Source of the DNA: Ichthyophis bannanicus
Taxonomy: Eukaryota; Chordata; Amphibia; Gymnophiona; Ichthyophiidae
Length of the DNA: 64,000 bases
Direction of reading: 5' to 3'
Assembly: GCA_033557465.1 (NCBI GenBank)
Contig: CM066040.1
Span: forward strand, 331,346,297 to 331,410,296
In this document: positions 52,664-64,000 of the stretch, piece by piece
How the letters are laid out: each line of letters opens with the position of its first letter
Numbering within the stretch: the stretch's first letter is position 1
Notes under the pieces: model-generated
Database searches by the model: none
The model's input: only the letters and a program-made list of their open reading frames with translations
What the model was told of the DNA's origin: nothing
Made by a program: the position numbers and the translations under genes

Positions 52664-54500
52664 CTAGACTTCAAAAATGCTGACTTCAGGAAGATGGTCA
52701 AGTGCCTGAAGGGGTTAGCAGGGTGGGAAGAAGTAAGGTAAGTGGAATTTCAGTGGGCTAAACTAAAGGAGGCAATAAAAGGGGCAACAGATACATATGT
52801 AAGGAAAGTACATAAAACAAGAGGAAAAGGAAACCTATTTGGCTTTCTAAAGGAGTGGCTGCACAAATAAAGGCAAAAACCACAGCTTTCACAAAACTTA
52901 GAAGTTTGAAAACAGAGGAACACTGAAAAGAATACAGGATCAAATTAAAAGAGACAAAAAGAGAAATAAAGATAGCAAAATTAAAGGCAGAAGAAAAGAT
53001 GGCTAAAGATCTAAAGCATGGTGATAAAAACTTTTTTCAGGTATATTCGGGAGAAGAGGAAAATCAGAGGTGAAATTGCAAGTCTCAAAAGTGCTGAGAA
53101 TGGATTCGTGGAAAGTGACATTGAAAAAGCAAAAATGTTCAAAAAGACTTCTGTTCTGTTTTTACTAAAGAAAATCCCTGAGAAGGACCACCTGTGATTG
53201 ACAAATATACAATGGAAATGGAGTAGATAGCACACCATTCACTGAAGATGATGTGTTTGAACAGATTGCAAAACTGAAAGTGGACAAAACCATGGGGCCA
53301 GATGGGATATATCCCAAGATACTAAAAGAGCTCAGAGACGTTCTTGCAGGGACTTTAAAGGATGTTTTTAATAGATCCTTGGGGACAGGAGAAGTTCTGC
53401 AGGACTGGAAAAGGGCCAATGTGGTACCTCGTCACAAAAGTAGTAGTAGGGAAGAAGTGACAAACTACAAGCAGTAAGCCTTACCTTGGTGGCAAGAAAA
53501 GTAATGGAGGCGCTCCTGAAAGAGAGAATAGTGGACTTTCTCAAAACCAACAGGTTGCATGATCTGAGGCAACATGGCTTTACCAAATGGCAATCATGCC
53601 AAACAAATCTGATTGAGTTCTTTGACTGGGTGACCAGAGACTGGGTTTCACTATAGAACTAGATCAAGGGCATGCGATGGATGTGATCTACCTAGATTTA
53701 AGCAAAATGTTTGATACTGTTCCTCATAGGAGGCTTATCAATAAACTGACCTGCCTGGAGATGGGTCCCAAGGTAGTGAACTGGATCAGAAATTGGTTGG
53801 CTGACAGACAACAGAAGATGATGGTAAATGGAACTCACTCAGATGAAAGGAAGGTGAATAGTGGCATGCCACAAGGATCGGTCCTGTTCAATTATTTGTG
53901 AGTGATATTGCTTAAGGATTGAATGGAAAAGTCTTTCTTTTTGTAGATGACACAAAAATTTGCAACAGAGTGGACTCCCCTGAGGGAGTGGATAACATGA
54001 GGAAAAACTGGAAGAATGGTCTAATACTTGGCAGTTAAGATTTAATGTGAAGAAGTGCAGTGTCATGCACTTGGGAAGCAGAATCCCAAGGGAATTGTAT
54101 GCGATAGGGGGTGAGAGGTTGGAGTGCACGGACCAGGAGAAGGATCTCGGAGTGATTGTTTCTGAGGATCTCAAGGTGGCGAAACAATGTGACAAGGTGG
54201 TGGCCAAAGCCAGAACGATGCTGGGTTGCATACAGAGAGGAATTACCAGCAGAAAGGAAGAGGTACTAATGCCACTGTACAAGTCACTGGTGAGGCCTCA
54301 CTTGGAATATTGTGTTCAGTTTTGGAGACCATATCTCACAAAGGATATAAAAAGACTGGAAAGGTTCAGATAAAGGTAACCAAAATGATTTGGAGTCTGC
54401 GCCAGAAGACGTATGAAAAGAGACTGCAAGATCTAAATATGTATATTGTAGAGGAGAGGAGGGACAGGGGAGATATTATAAACTTTATAGACTTTTAAAT
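52664..54500 (+). pseudogene. CR1 ORF2 reverse transcriptase, broken
   Basis: Pieces in changing frames: linker (52671-53240); MGPDGIYPKILKELRDVL and LQDWKRANVVPRHK (53253-53477); MDVIYLDLSKMFDTVPHRRL, WLADRQQKMMVNG and MPQGSV (53677-53901); FVDDTKICNRV (about 53937-53970, FADD altered to FVDD, aspartates kept); and KCSVMHLGSRIPRELYAIGG to LEYCVQFWRPYLTKD (54047-54373). The C-terminal part follows to about 54720. Several stops and indels. Confidence 0.85.
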
Positions 54501-54943
54501 ACTTGAGTGTTAATGAACAAACAAACTTTTTTCTAAGATAGGACAGCTGTAATACTAGAAGGCATAACATGAAGCTGCAAGGGGGTAAACTGAAAGGCAA
54601 CATCAGGAAATACTTTTTTACTGAAAGGGTGGTGGATGCTTGGAATGCCCTCCCGATGGAGGTGGTGGGGGCAAATGCAGTGACAGAATTCAAAATGGCA
54701 TGGGACAGACACAATGGATCCCTCTGTAGGAACAGGATAAAATCAAAATAAACTTAACTGTCTGATATCTCAACAAGTAGAGGTGACCTGCATGGAGCGA
54801 TGGGTACATCCCTAAACAAAGGCATGGGGAAGGATGACCTGCACAGAGCAGCGGGCGCACCTACTCTTGCCACATTGCTGGGCAGACTAGATGGACCATG
54901 CTAGTCTTTATCTGCCGTTATATACTATGTTACTATGTTAGTA

Positions 54944-55865
54944 CAGCACCTGTGAGCACTACTGGACTTCAAAGGCTACCTCAGTGTTTTCCAAGCATTA
55001 GTCCTACCCCACCTCAAACACTGCAACATCTTCTTCCAAGGCCTACCAAGTTACGCACTCCACCCTCTACAACTTGCACAGAACACGGGTGCTCGTATCT
55101 TATCCAGCTCCACCTGGACCAAATATATAACCCCTATATTGAAGCAGTTACACTGGTTACCTGTCAAAGTCAGAACAAAATATAATATACTACTAACGAC
55201 ATTCAAAATATCACAAGGTCTATCCTCAACATACCTGCGCTCCCTACATCAGAAAACCCCAACAACAGGGCCAGAAGAGTGCCCCACCAAAACACCCTTT
55301 TGGTACCCTCCTACCCTCCACAATCGCGAAGAGCAACAGGATCATTGCCAACAAGGCCTTTTCCCCCTATGCCCAGTTATATGGAATACATTACCTGACA
55401 CCTATGCAAGGTAAAGGATCTAATGGATTTCAGAAAGAAATTAAAAGCACACCTCTTCAATGAACACTTCAGGAGTGAAGACTAACCCTTTCCATGCCCC
55501 CATGTCTTATGCCCCCCCCCCACCAGCTCCAAACATGTTCCGATTATCTTCCATATCGTACCGTATTACATACATAAGTTAACCCAAGTTCCTTCATTTC
55601 CTGTATTCTATCATATTTTATGAATAAGTTAACCCATGTTATGTGATTCCTAATCATATTCTATGTATACTGTTGTTCTATGTTCAAATTATTTTATTTA
55701 TTTAACTGGTTTTGTTAGACCGTTTTTCTACCAGTCAATCAACATGCTGCAAAAGATGGCGTAACAGAGGCAGTATGGGCAGTTTACATTATAACATCAG
55801 TGTGGCTAGATTAACCACCTTGGCTTTAAGATTAGGTGGTATATATACCACCTAAATAAATAAAT
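54944..55865 (+). pseudogene. Old L2 copy, part 4 (C-terminus and tail)
   Basis: Resumes where part 3 stopped: LHPLQLAQNTGARI, then LKQLHWLPVKVRTKYNILLT, then FKISQGLSSTYLRSL, matching the C-terminal region of the intact L2. It ends in GGTGGTATATATACCACC then AAATAAATAAATAA, an L2 tail. Confidence 0.85.
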
Positions 55866-56114
55866 AAGCTTCAAACTCTCTGGCAGTTCTGGTTTCCAAC
55901 ACCCGCACTGAGGCATTCCAGGTCCTCTTGTTTTGTTTTAGCGAAGTACACAGCAGTGAGAATTACAGAAAAAGGACTGGAGGCTGGATCGTGCGTGGTG
56001 GGAGCACTGGTGCCACTGGGGGTATCGTGAGATGTAGGGAGCCATTGAAGACAGGCTCTGAACTAATGGCTTATTTGCATTGAGGTTTGTCTGTGCTGGA
56101 GCTAGAGATGAACC
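55866..56114. other. No recognised gene
   Basis: Short spacer between the old L2 tail and the next CR1. Confidence 0.4.
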
Positions 56115-57510
56115 TAATGAAAGCCTGAAAATAGAAACATGACAGCAGAAAAAGACCATTTGGCTTATCCAGTCTGCCCTTCCATATCAACTACTATAAT
56201 ACTCCCCCTTTTCCCTCTCTCCAGGCTTTCCTCCAAAGTTTAGATATTGAGATCTTTAAGTTTGTCTCCATATGCCTTTTGACAAAGCCCAATGACAATT
56301 TTGGTAGCCATCCTCTGCAGTGACTCCATCATGTTTATTTCCTTTTGAAGGTGCGGTCTCCAGAACTGCATGCAATACCCCAAATGAGGTGGCATCAAAG
56401 ACTTATACAGAGGCACTATCACCTCCTTCTTCCTGCTGGCCATTCCTCTCCCTATGCACCCAAGCATCCTTCTGGCTTTCACCGTCACCTTTTCTACCTG
56501 TTTAGCTACTTTAAGATGGTCAGACACAATCACGCCTAGGTCCCGCTCTTCTTTTGTGGACAGCGGTACTTCAGCCCCTATCCTGTATGACCCTGACTTT
56601 TTAGCATTAAATCTCAGCTGACAAATTCTTGACCATTCTTCAAGCTTAGTGAGATCCCTCCTCATCTTATCTACTTCTTCCTTGAGTCTACTTTATTGCA
56701 GATTTTGGTATCATCTGCAAAGAGGCAAACCTTATACGACAGCCCTTCCGCAATATCACTAATAAAAATGTTAAAAAGAATTCGACGAAGGACAAATCCC
56801 TGTAGTACACCACTGGTTACATCCATTTCCTCAGAGTGAGTTCACCTTACCTGTACCCCTTGTCACTTCCCACTCAACCCATTTCTAACCCAGTCAGTAA
56901 TTCATAGGATGCTAAATGTATTTATAACCAAAGACTAAGAAGTGTATATCCCTCCAAATATGTCAAGAGATGTGTAGATTAAAGTCCGCTACTATCGACT
57001 ATGACCGTGCTTTAATCATAGAAGATTATCAGAACCCGGGGTTATTTATAAGTCATCTGTGTGGAACAGTGTCAAAGGCTTTACTGAAATCCACATCTAG
57101 GGCTGTCCCTTGGTCCAACTCTCTGGTCACCCAATCAAAGAAATTAATAAGATTTGTTTGACAAGACCTGCCCCCAGTAAACCCATGCTGCCTCAGATCT
57201 TGCAATCCACTGGATTCCAGAAACCTCACTATTCTCTGTTTTAGTAGCGTTTCCAATAATTTACTCACCACAGAGGTTAAACTAACTGGCCTGTAGTTTT
57301 CAACCTCATCCTTACTTCCGCTTTTGTGTAAATGGACCACATGTGCCTCTCTCCAGTCCTCTGGGACCACTCCTGATTCTAAAGAATCACTGAAAAGGTC
57401 AAACAGGGGAACTGCTAGAACTTCCTTAAGTTCCTTCAATACGAAGGGATGTCTGCCATCCAGCCCCATTGCTTTGTCTACTTTTAGTTTAGCTAAGTTC
57501 TCATAAACAC
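56115..57510 (-). mobile_element. CR1 fragment (copy G)
   Basis: Minus strand, 5'-truncated. RT parts: MGLDGRHPFVLKELKEVL, VPEDWREAHVVHLHKSGSKD, NYRPVSLTSVVSKLLE, GFTGGRSCQTNLINFFDWVT, FSKAFDTVPHR (57469-57053). A short interruption or unrelated stretch spans about 56900-57050. The C-terminal part is at 56665-56240 (LGCIGRGMASRKKE, LGYCMQFWRPHLQK). The 3' end lies near 56115. Frames are broken. Confidence 0.85.
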
Positions 57511-59030
57511 AAATCCAGCACCATAGCCAAACAAGAAGAAAATCAATTGCAAAATTTCACTGCCTTGTAACATGGGTTTAAGGTTACCAGATGTCCTCGA
57601 TTTTCAGGATTGAACCTGATTCTGAGGCGGTGTCCCAGACTCTATGGACTAAACCACCTCCTGTCCCCAATTTCATTGAGGACGGAGGCAAAGGACATTG
57701 CTTCTCCAGCAGACCCCTCTAATGCAGTCTTCTTGATCCTGGTAGAAGATGATGTAAAATTAACTTTTTTTCTGAAAAAAAAAGGAGGAATTTTAGAAAT
57801 GCATAGAATATTTATCTATAATAAAATTTAAGCATTTATGCATATATGCATGCTTATAACTTGAAGGACTGCTGTTGTCTGTTTTAAATTTTTGAAATTA
57901 CTGAATTCTACTTAGTCTGGTCATTTCAAAATATATAAGAAAAAGCTGCCCGTGGAGGAAGGACGCCTGCCTCTCCCAGCGCAACTCACCTCTGCCCAGG
58001 TGTCTCAGATTTGCTGTCCAAAAATCTGGCATCCCTAGCACAGCTGTTGGAGGAACTCGTAAAGGAAATTTCTCATCCAATAATAGCTCTGTCTACAGTT
58101 TTAAAGAAATCCAGACAGACGACGACTCTTTGAAAGTCCAGCTATTGCAAATTCAAGAAGGATCTCTTTTAGTTCTGAAAAAAACAGAACCAAAGTGATC
58201 ACCTTGAAAACTGGTCATTGGAGATGTGTTTATGTCAGAGGCCTGCCTGAGTTTGCATAGTCAGATCACTCCCTGAATTCATAGAAAAATGTGCCTTTTC
58301 ATTCACTTTTCCAAAAATATCTAACTGCTTGTGGATTTTAACATTCAGCAACACAGATTTTCTGCAGGCTCCAGATCTGCTAATCACGCCTGAGCTATGC
58401 TGGTGAAATGACTAAACTTTCATCACAAAGAGCTTTGTCCTGCTGTTGGCTGACTACGGACAAGTGCTGACAGTAACTATGGGATGGTAAGCACCAGCTA
58501 CATAGGCACAATGTGCAGCTTCAAAGGCCCTGGAAAATACCTAATTCAGGGGACAGGCCAATTGTCAAGACTTTCAACCTAACCTAGCCTGTGCTTTTGT
58601 GCATCTTACATATACAATCATATTTCAATCATCTTGAGAATAAAAATCTATTAGCTTCCGAGTCTCTCACATTTGTACTTGCCTTATGTGTGGATAAGAG
58701 TATGATGTGAAGACTGCTGTCTGCAAACTCTTCAGGAGTTTACTTGGGAAATCGGAATAGCAACAGGTGACTGCCCGGGGAGGACAGGGAGATGGCAGCA
58801 AAGTACATTTGTTTAAAAGTAGCTGGGATGCTGCCCCGGGGACTGACGCTCAGCTTATGAAAGCAGAGCAACAGTCTGATCCTGCCATGATTCTCATCGC
58901 CTTGCCATATAAATGTCAAATTGTCTTTAATTCTTTTTAGGCGATTATAAGGTTCAGTTTAATTAAATAAATCATTTGGTTGTTAGATTACTTTTCCAAA
59001 TAATCATCAGGGACACTTTCAGCATTTTTA
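57511..59030. other. No recognised gene
   Basis: About 1.5 kb with no coding evidence on either strand. No repeat family was recognised. Confidence 0.45.
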
Positions 59031-59208
59031 GAATTTACATACGTGAAGTCCCTGCCCGAAAGATCTTACAGTCTAAGTAGACGCCTGAAGTCATAGGTGA
59101 TAACGTGAGCTGCCCAAGGTCACAAGGAGCAGCATTAGAGGAGGTGGTATTTGACCCTCTTTCCCTCCATCTTAGCGTTTTGCTCTGATCACTAGACCAT
59201 TTCTCCTA
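59031..59208 (-). mobile_element. MIR-like SINE
   Basis: The plus strand reads GTGAGCTGCCCAAGGTCACA ... GGTGGTATTTGACCCTC ... GCTCTGATCACTAGACC, the antisense of the MIR-type core and tRNA-like head. It is diverged and 5' and 3' limits are approximate. Confidence 0.65.
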
Positions 59209-59386
59209 TTTGCATCCAAGCAGCAATCTCAGCTACACGGGCAGTCATTTCTTTGGATCTGTAAGGATAGTATGCTCGATAAATATGCAAAATCCATCTA
59301 ATTGTAGTAGCACAGGAAAGTACACGTGCATATTGTGTGTTTGAAGGTGTGGTCTCCAGAACTACACACAGTATTCCAAATGAGGT

Positions 59387-60049
59387 TGTAGCAGCAAAGC
59401 GCAGACAAACCAATGATACCAGGAGTCTGTTCAGAAGGTCCAAATCATTTATTTGTGCACAAGTCTCGAATCAGTCAATTTCAAAATGGCTGAGCAAAGT
59501 TTTCAAGCATTACAACAACTTTTATAGACTTTTGTTCCATTCTAGGTATAGAAAAACATTTCATTGGTCCCGGTAACCTCCCGTACCTCCCGTACCTCTT
59601 CCATTGGTCCCGGTACTGATAAGTTTATCCAATTATGTCCCTTCTGTGGGCATGACACCTGCCTGCCCCCCTTCTAGTCCTAATTACAATGGCCAGTTCA
59701 TCAACTTGTTACTTTCACACTCTCAAGGCCATAGAACCAATTTGTGCGTGTAGAAGAGCAAGGTTCTGTAACTCATCTGTCAGCACTCCTCATTATTTCT
59801 CTGCAGATGTACTTTTTCTTTATCAGTAACTTTTAAACATGTCTTTTCTGTATTTTTCCATCTCTCAGTTCTATAGTTCTGCCTACCTAAGCTAATTCAA
59901 TATTTCTACTGAGTTCTATCTTACAATAGCAGCATGTTGGGGGATGTGCAATCCTATATGCCTCTCCACAGGCCTCATTTACAGGTCAAGCTAGCCATGC
60001 TGGCCTGCTTATGTCAGACACCGTGGGTCACAGGCCTGCACCTGCCACA
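59387..60049 (-). repeat. Solo LTR of the 13970-24105 retrovirus family
   Basis: 663 bp with the same TGTAGCAGC...CCTGCCACA ends (plus strand) as the proviral LTRs and overall alignment with small deletions and scattered substitutions. It is flanked by AGGT at 59383-59386 and 60050-60053, a 4-bp duplication. Removal restores continuous CR1 (CCAAATGAGGT/TACACCAAAGAC). Confidence 0.95.
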
Positions 60050-60290
60050 AGGTTACACCAAAGACTTATACAGAGGCACTATCACCTCCTTTCTTCTGCT
60101 GACCATTCCTCTCCCTATGCACCCAAGCATCCTTCTAGCTTTCATCATCGCCTTTTCTACCTGTTTAGCTACTTTAAGATCATCAGACACAATTACACCC
60201 AGGTCCCGCTCTTCTTTTGTGGACAGAAGTACTTCACCCCTACACTGTACTGCTCCCTTGTATTTTTACAGCCCAAATTCATAATTTCTA

Positions 60291-60477
60291 GTCCCACAGG
60301 TGCTCCTTGTGGTCTTGGGCAAGCCACTTAACCCTCCATTGCCCAGGTTCCCTGTAAAATAGTTATCTCCAAATTATAATGCCCTGTTCAATGTAATTTC
60401 AGTTTGTTCAATGTAAACTGCCTTGAGATCATGAAAGACAGTATATAAGAATGTTAAATAAATAATTAACCCTTCCT
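60291..60477 (+). mobile_element. 5'-truncated SINE
   Basis: Starts CTAGTCCCACAGGTGCTCCT, the body of the SINE at 7673-7963. It continues TTCCCTGTAAAATAGTTATC, shares its 3' half with 29361-29485 and ends TATATAAGAATG then AAATAAATAA. Confidence 0.8.
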
Positions 60478-61307
60478 TTTTTAGAATTAAATCCCAGCTG
60501 CCAAATTCTTGACCAATCTTCAAGCTTAGCTAGATCCCTCCTCATGTTATCTGCTCCTTCCTAGGTGTCTACTCTATTGCAGATTTTGATATCATCAACA
60601 AAGAGGCAAACCTTACCCAACAGACCTTCTGCTATATCACTAACAAGATGTTAAAAGATGTTAAAAAGAATCGGATCAAGGACAGATCCCTGTGCCACAC
60701 ACTTGTAACTTCCTTCTCCTCAGAGTGAGCTCCATTTACCTGTACCCTTTGTCGCCTCCCACATAACCAATTTCTACCCCAAACAGTAACTTTAGGGTCC
60801 ATCCCTAGGGTGCTCAGCTTGTTTATAAGTCACCAGTGTGGAACAGTGTCAAAGGCTTTACTGAAATCTAAATACAACACATCTAGGGCTCTCTCTTGGT
60901 CCAACTCCCTGGTCACCCAGTCAAAGAAATCAATCAGATTTGTCTGACAAGACCTGCCTCTGGTGAATCTATGCTGTCTCCGATCCTGTAATCCATTGGA
61001 CTCTAGAAACCTCACTATTTTCTCTTTCAGCAGCATTTCCAGTAATTTACTCATCACAGAGTTTAGTATAACCGGCCTGTAGTTTTTCAACCACATCCTT
61101 ACTTCCGCTTTTGTGTAAAGGGACCACATGTGCCTCTCTGCAGTCCTCTGGCACCACTCCTGACTCCAAAGAGGCATTGAAAAGGTCAGTCAGTGAAGCC
61201 GTTAGAACATCCCCAAGTTCTGTCAGTATTCTCAGATGTATCCCATCTGGTCCCATCGCTTTGACTACTTTTAGTTTAGCTAGTAACATAACATAAGACA
61301 CATCTGT

Positions 61308-64000
61308 CTTCTTGTTGTTGTTAAGTGCCGTCGAGTCGGAGTCGACTCATGGCGACCCTCTGGATAGCTATCCTAAATTGTGTTCGGTCTTCAGTCAGGC
61401 GGCTCATTGTTGACAGACTGGTACCCGTAGCTGCTGTTATTGTATCTATCCATCTCATTGCTGGTTTTCCTCTTTTGCGTTGACCTTCTATCTTGCCAAG
61501 CATGATGACTTTCTCTAATGATCTCTCTCTCCGCATGATGTGTCCAAAGTATGAAAGTCGAAGTCTTGTCATCTGAGCTTCTAAAGAAAGCTTAGGTTTG
61601 ATCTCCTCTAGTACAGACTGGTTTGTTCTTCGGGCAGTCCATGGTATACACAGTATTCGCCGCCAGCACCATAATTCAAAGGCATCAATTTTCTTCCTGT
61701 CTATCTTTTTCACTGTCCAGCTTTCACATCCATATGATGTTATTGAAAATACCATGGCTTGAACAAGTCGAATCTTTGTATGGAGAGAGACATCTCTGCT
61801 CTTGAGAATCTTATCTAGGTCTTTCATAGCCATTCTGCCAAGAGCAATGCGTCGTCTGATTTCTTGACTGCTTGTTACTTCTTAATTGATAGTTGATCCA
61901 AGTAGGTTAAAGTTATTCACGATTTCAATTTCTTCTCCTTCGACGATGAACCTGTTGATTATGCCAGTTGTCATGATCTTTGTCTTCTTTACATTAAGGT
62001 GCAGGCCCATTTTGAGACTATGTTCTTTGATTGTGAGAAGCAAATGTTTCAGATCATCTTCACTTTCCGCCAGTAATGTGGTATCATCAGCATAGCGAAG
62101 GTTGCTGATGAGTCTTCCACCAATCTTCACACCTCTGTTGTCTTCATACAATCCTGCTTCTCTGATGATTTGTTCTGCATATAAATTAAACAGGTAGGGG
62201 GAAAGTATGCAGCCTTGTCTTACACCTTTGCTTATTTTAAACCATTCTGTTTCTCCTTATTCCATTTGAACTGTTGCTTCTTGATCAATGTACAGATTGT
62301 GCAAGAGAACGATCAGGTGTTCTGGTATACCCATGCTTCTTAATGTGGCCCAGAGTTTCTCAAGGTTTACACAGTCAAAAGCTTTGCTATAGTCGATAAA
62401 GCACAAATAGATATCCTTTTGGTATTCTTTAGTCTTTTCAAGGATCCATCTCACATCCGCAATGATGTCTCTCGTTCCTCGCCCTTTTCTGAACCCTGCT
62501 TGCACTTCAGGTAGTTCTTGTTCCAGGTATGATTGTAGTCTCTTTTGAATAATCTTCAGTAGAATTTTGCTGGCATGTGGGATCAGAGCGATTGTGCGAT
62601 AATTTCCACAGTCAGTTGGATCACCTTTCTTTAGTATTGGTATAAACACAGATCTTTTCCAGTCAGTTGGCCATGATGTTGTCTTCCATATTTCTTGGCA
62701 GAGCCTTGTAAGTACGGTAACAGCTGCATCAGATCGCTGTAATACTTCTATGGGAATGCAATCAATGCCTGGTGCTTTGTTCTTTGATAAGGCTTTCAAT
62801 GCTGCTTCAACTTCTTCTTTCATCACCAATGGTTGCAGATCATAAGGTACAGGTTGAAACGGCTGTTGGTCCTCTTGATCTTTATCATATAAAAACTCTG
62901 TATATTCCTTCCATCTTTTCTTGATCTTCTCAGCATCATTCAACATAGAACCTTGAGCATCTTGTAACATTCCAATTCGAGGCTGGAACTTTTTCTTTAA
63001 CTCTCGTAGCTTTAGGAAAGCTGATCTTGTTCTTCCTCTAATAGTTTCTGCTTCTATTTCCTTGCATGCGTCATTGTAGTACTTTTCCTTGTCCTGTCTT
63101 GCTGCACGTTGGAAATCTCTGTTGAGTTCTGTGATTGTCTTTCTTTCTCCTCTGGCTTTAGCTTCTCTGCGTTTCTGGGCAATTTTCAGAGTTTCTTCCG
63201 TCATCCATTTTGGCCGTTTTTTCTTTTTTACCTTTTGTAGAGACTTCTCGCTTTCTTCCAACACAACCTTCTTGATGTCATTCCATAACTCTTCTGGAAC
63301 TCTATCATTTGTATCTAAAGCAGCAAATCGATTTTGCAGGCAGTCTTTAAATTGCAGTGGTATATTCTCAAGGTCATATTTTGCTGCATTCGTGAGTGGT
63401 TTGCTCTTTTTCAGCTTTAGCTTGAGTTTGCATACTAGTAGTTGATGATCTGTACCACAGTCAGCTCCAGGTTTTGTCTTTGTTGATGTTATAGAGCTTT
63501 TCCATCGTTGACTTCCACAGATGTAGTCAATTTGATTTTTATACAATCCATTGGGTGAAGTCCATGTGTACAGTCGCCGCTTGTGTTGCTGGAAGAAGGT
63601 GTTTGAGATGAATAGATCATTGGTCTTGCAGAATTCTATCAGTCTTTCTCCAGCTTCATTTCTGTTGCCAAGTCCATATTTTCCAACTACTTTGTCTTCT
63701 TCTTTGTTGCCAACCTTTGCGTTCCAATCACCCATGACTATCAGGATATCCTGTTTGCATGTTCTGTCAATTTCAGCTTGTACTTGTTCATAGAACTCTT
63801 CAATTTCATTCTCTTCTGCAGCTGTTGTTGGGGCATATACTTGAATTATAGTTGTGTTGATAGGCATTCCTCATAGACGAATAGAGATTAAGCGTTCGCT
63901 GACTGCATTGTATTTCATTACAGTTCTTGCAAGTTTCTTCTTTATTATAAATGCAACCCCATTTCTTCTTTGTCTTTCATTTCCAGCATAGTAGACCATG
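61308..64000 (-). mobile_element. RTE-clade (BovB-like) LINE, runs off the window
   Basis: Minus-strand copy with the 3' end ...GACGGCACTTAACAACAAC at about 61309-61330; its 5' end lies beyond 64000. Very similar to the copy at 38750-39889. It interrupts CR1 copy H. Confidence 0.92.
61321..64000 (-). pseudogene. RTE ORF: endonuclease and reverse transcriptase, three stops
   Basis: One reading frame runs from the window edge to 61321, broken by TGA at 63868-63870, TAA at 62257-62259 and TAA near 61882-61884. Endonuclease: TTIIQVYAPT, VMGDWNAKVGN (GDWN), TWTSPNGLYKNQIDYI and GTDHQLLVCKL (DH). Reverse transcriptase: KKGDPTDCGNYRTIALIPHA, VQAGFRKGRGTRDIIADV, CFIDYSKAFDCV, then LRYADDTTLLAES (catalytic YADD). 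The C-terminal part reads YGCESWTVKK, WCWRRIL, GHIMRRERSLEKVIMLG and MSRLRLDGT. Apart from the stops the frame is preserved, so the copy is young. The N-terminus is outside the window. Confidence 0.92.

Larger units (their letters stand above)
49119..54943 (+). mobile_element. CR1-type LINE, nearly full length (copy E), carrying an LTR insertion
   Basis: 5' untranslated part related to the 9478 unit (TTGCCTACATTCCTTGCATA, AAGGCCTACTGGCCAGGGAC), ORF1 (about 49430-50332), ORF2 endonuclease (50507-51165), LTR-like insertion (51170-52659), linker and reverse transcriptase (52664-54500), 3' end GTCTTTATCTGCCGTTATAT then ACTATGTTACTATG. It is inserted in the old L2 copy, which resumes at 54944. Confidence 0.88.
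59335..61307 (-). mobile_element. CR1 fragment (copy H), interrupted twice
   Basis: Minus-strand CR1: reverse transcriptase N-terminal and palm motifs at 61301-60830 (VKAMGPDGIHLRILTEL, VVPEDCREAHVVPLHKSG, HRFTRGRSCQTNLIDFFDWV, VLYLDFSKAFDTVPHW), then further parts to 60050 and 59386-59335. It is split by a SINE at 60291-60477 and by a solo LTR at 59387-60049. Its 5' side is cut by the RTE at about 61308. Frames are broken. Confidence 0.85.

Overview
This is repeat-dense vertebrate nuclear DNA. I recognise no host protein-coding gene, no functional tRNA or rRNA gene and no CRISPR array. CR1, L2 and BovB-like RTE LINEs, hAT and foldback MITEs, tRNA-derived SINEs with L2-like tails, Gypsy remnants and a gamma-like endogenous retrovirus point to a non-mammalian tetrapod. 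CR1 3' ends reading 'tctgccgtcatt...actatgttactatg' fit an amphibian, perhaps a caecilian, or a turtle-like reptile. That assignment is an inference.

Layout. 1-7.6 kb: a foldback MITE, then a Gypsy gag with a SCAN-like segment whose two halves (600-1330 and 6492-6716, minus) flank a nearly full-length minus-strand CR1. 7.6-13.97 kb: a SINE, a CR1 fragment with a duplicated ~460-bp 5' unit, a purine-rich tract and two LINE tails. 13,970-24,105: a complete provirus on the minus strand, with 671-bp LTRs differing at one base by eye, TSD ACAT, a tRNA-Gly primer site, gag and pol in one frame separated by UAG, open pol (1199 aa) and env (696 aa), and a damaged gag. 24.1-28.0 kb: little that is recognisable. 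28,013-32,074: a 4.06-kb terminal-inverted-repeat element with TSD CTTTG, tRNA-like cassettes and a large palindrome. 32.9-36.6 kb: a decayed minus CR1. 36.6-37.7 kb: two hAT-type MITEs, one inside another inverted-repeat element. 38,750-39,889: an RTE copy with a 9-bp TSD.

41.6-55.9 kb is a nest. An old plus-strand L2 copy is cut into four pieces by a young minus-strand L2 with an unbroken 1039-aa ORF, by CR1 3' fragments, and by a long CR1. That CR1 is itself split by a 1,490-bp LTR-like unit containing an unusually long open reading frame. 56.1-57.5 and 59.3-61.3 kb are CR1 fragments; the second carries a solo LTR of the same retrovirus family (59,387-60,049, TSD AGGT) and a SINE. From ~61.3 kb to the right edge lies a minus-strand RTE copy that runs out of the window.

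The genes here are selfish replication modules rather than an operon. LINE ORFs supply esterase/RNA-binding proteins, endonuclease and reverse transcriptase. SINE tails resemble L2 tails and probably borrow L2 machinery. The provirus carries a full gag-pro-pol-env order with its cis elements (PBS, PPT, TATA, poly(A) signal).
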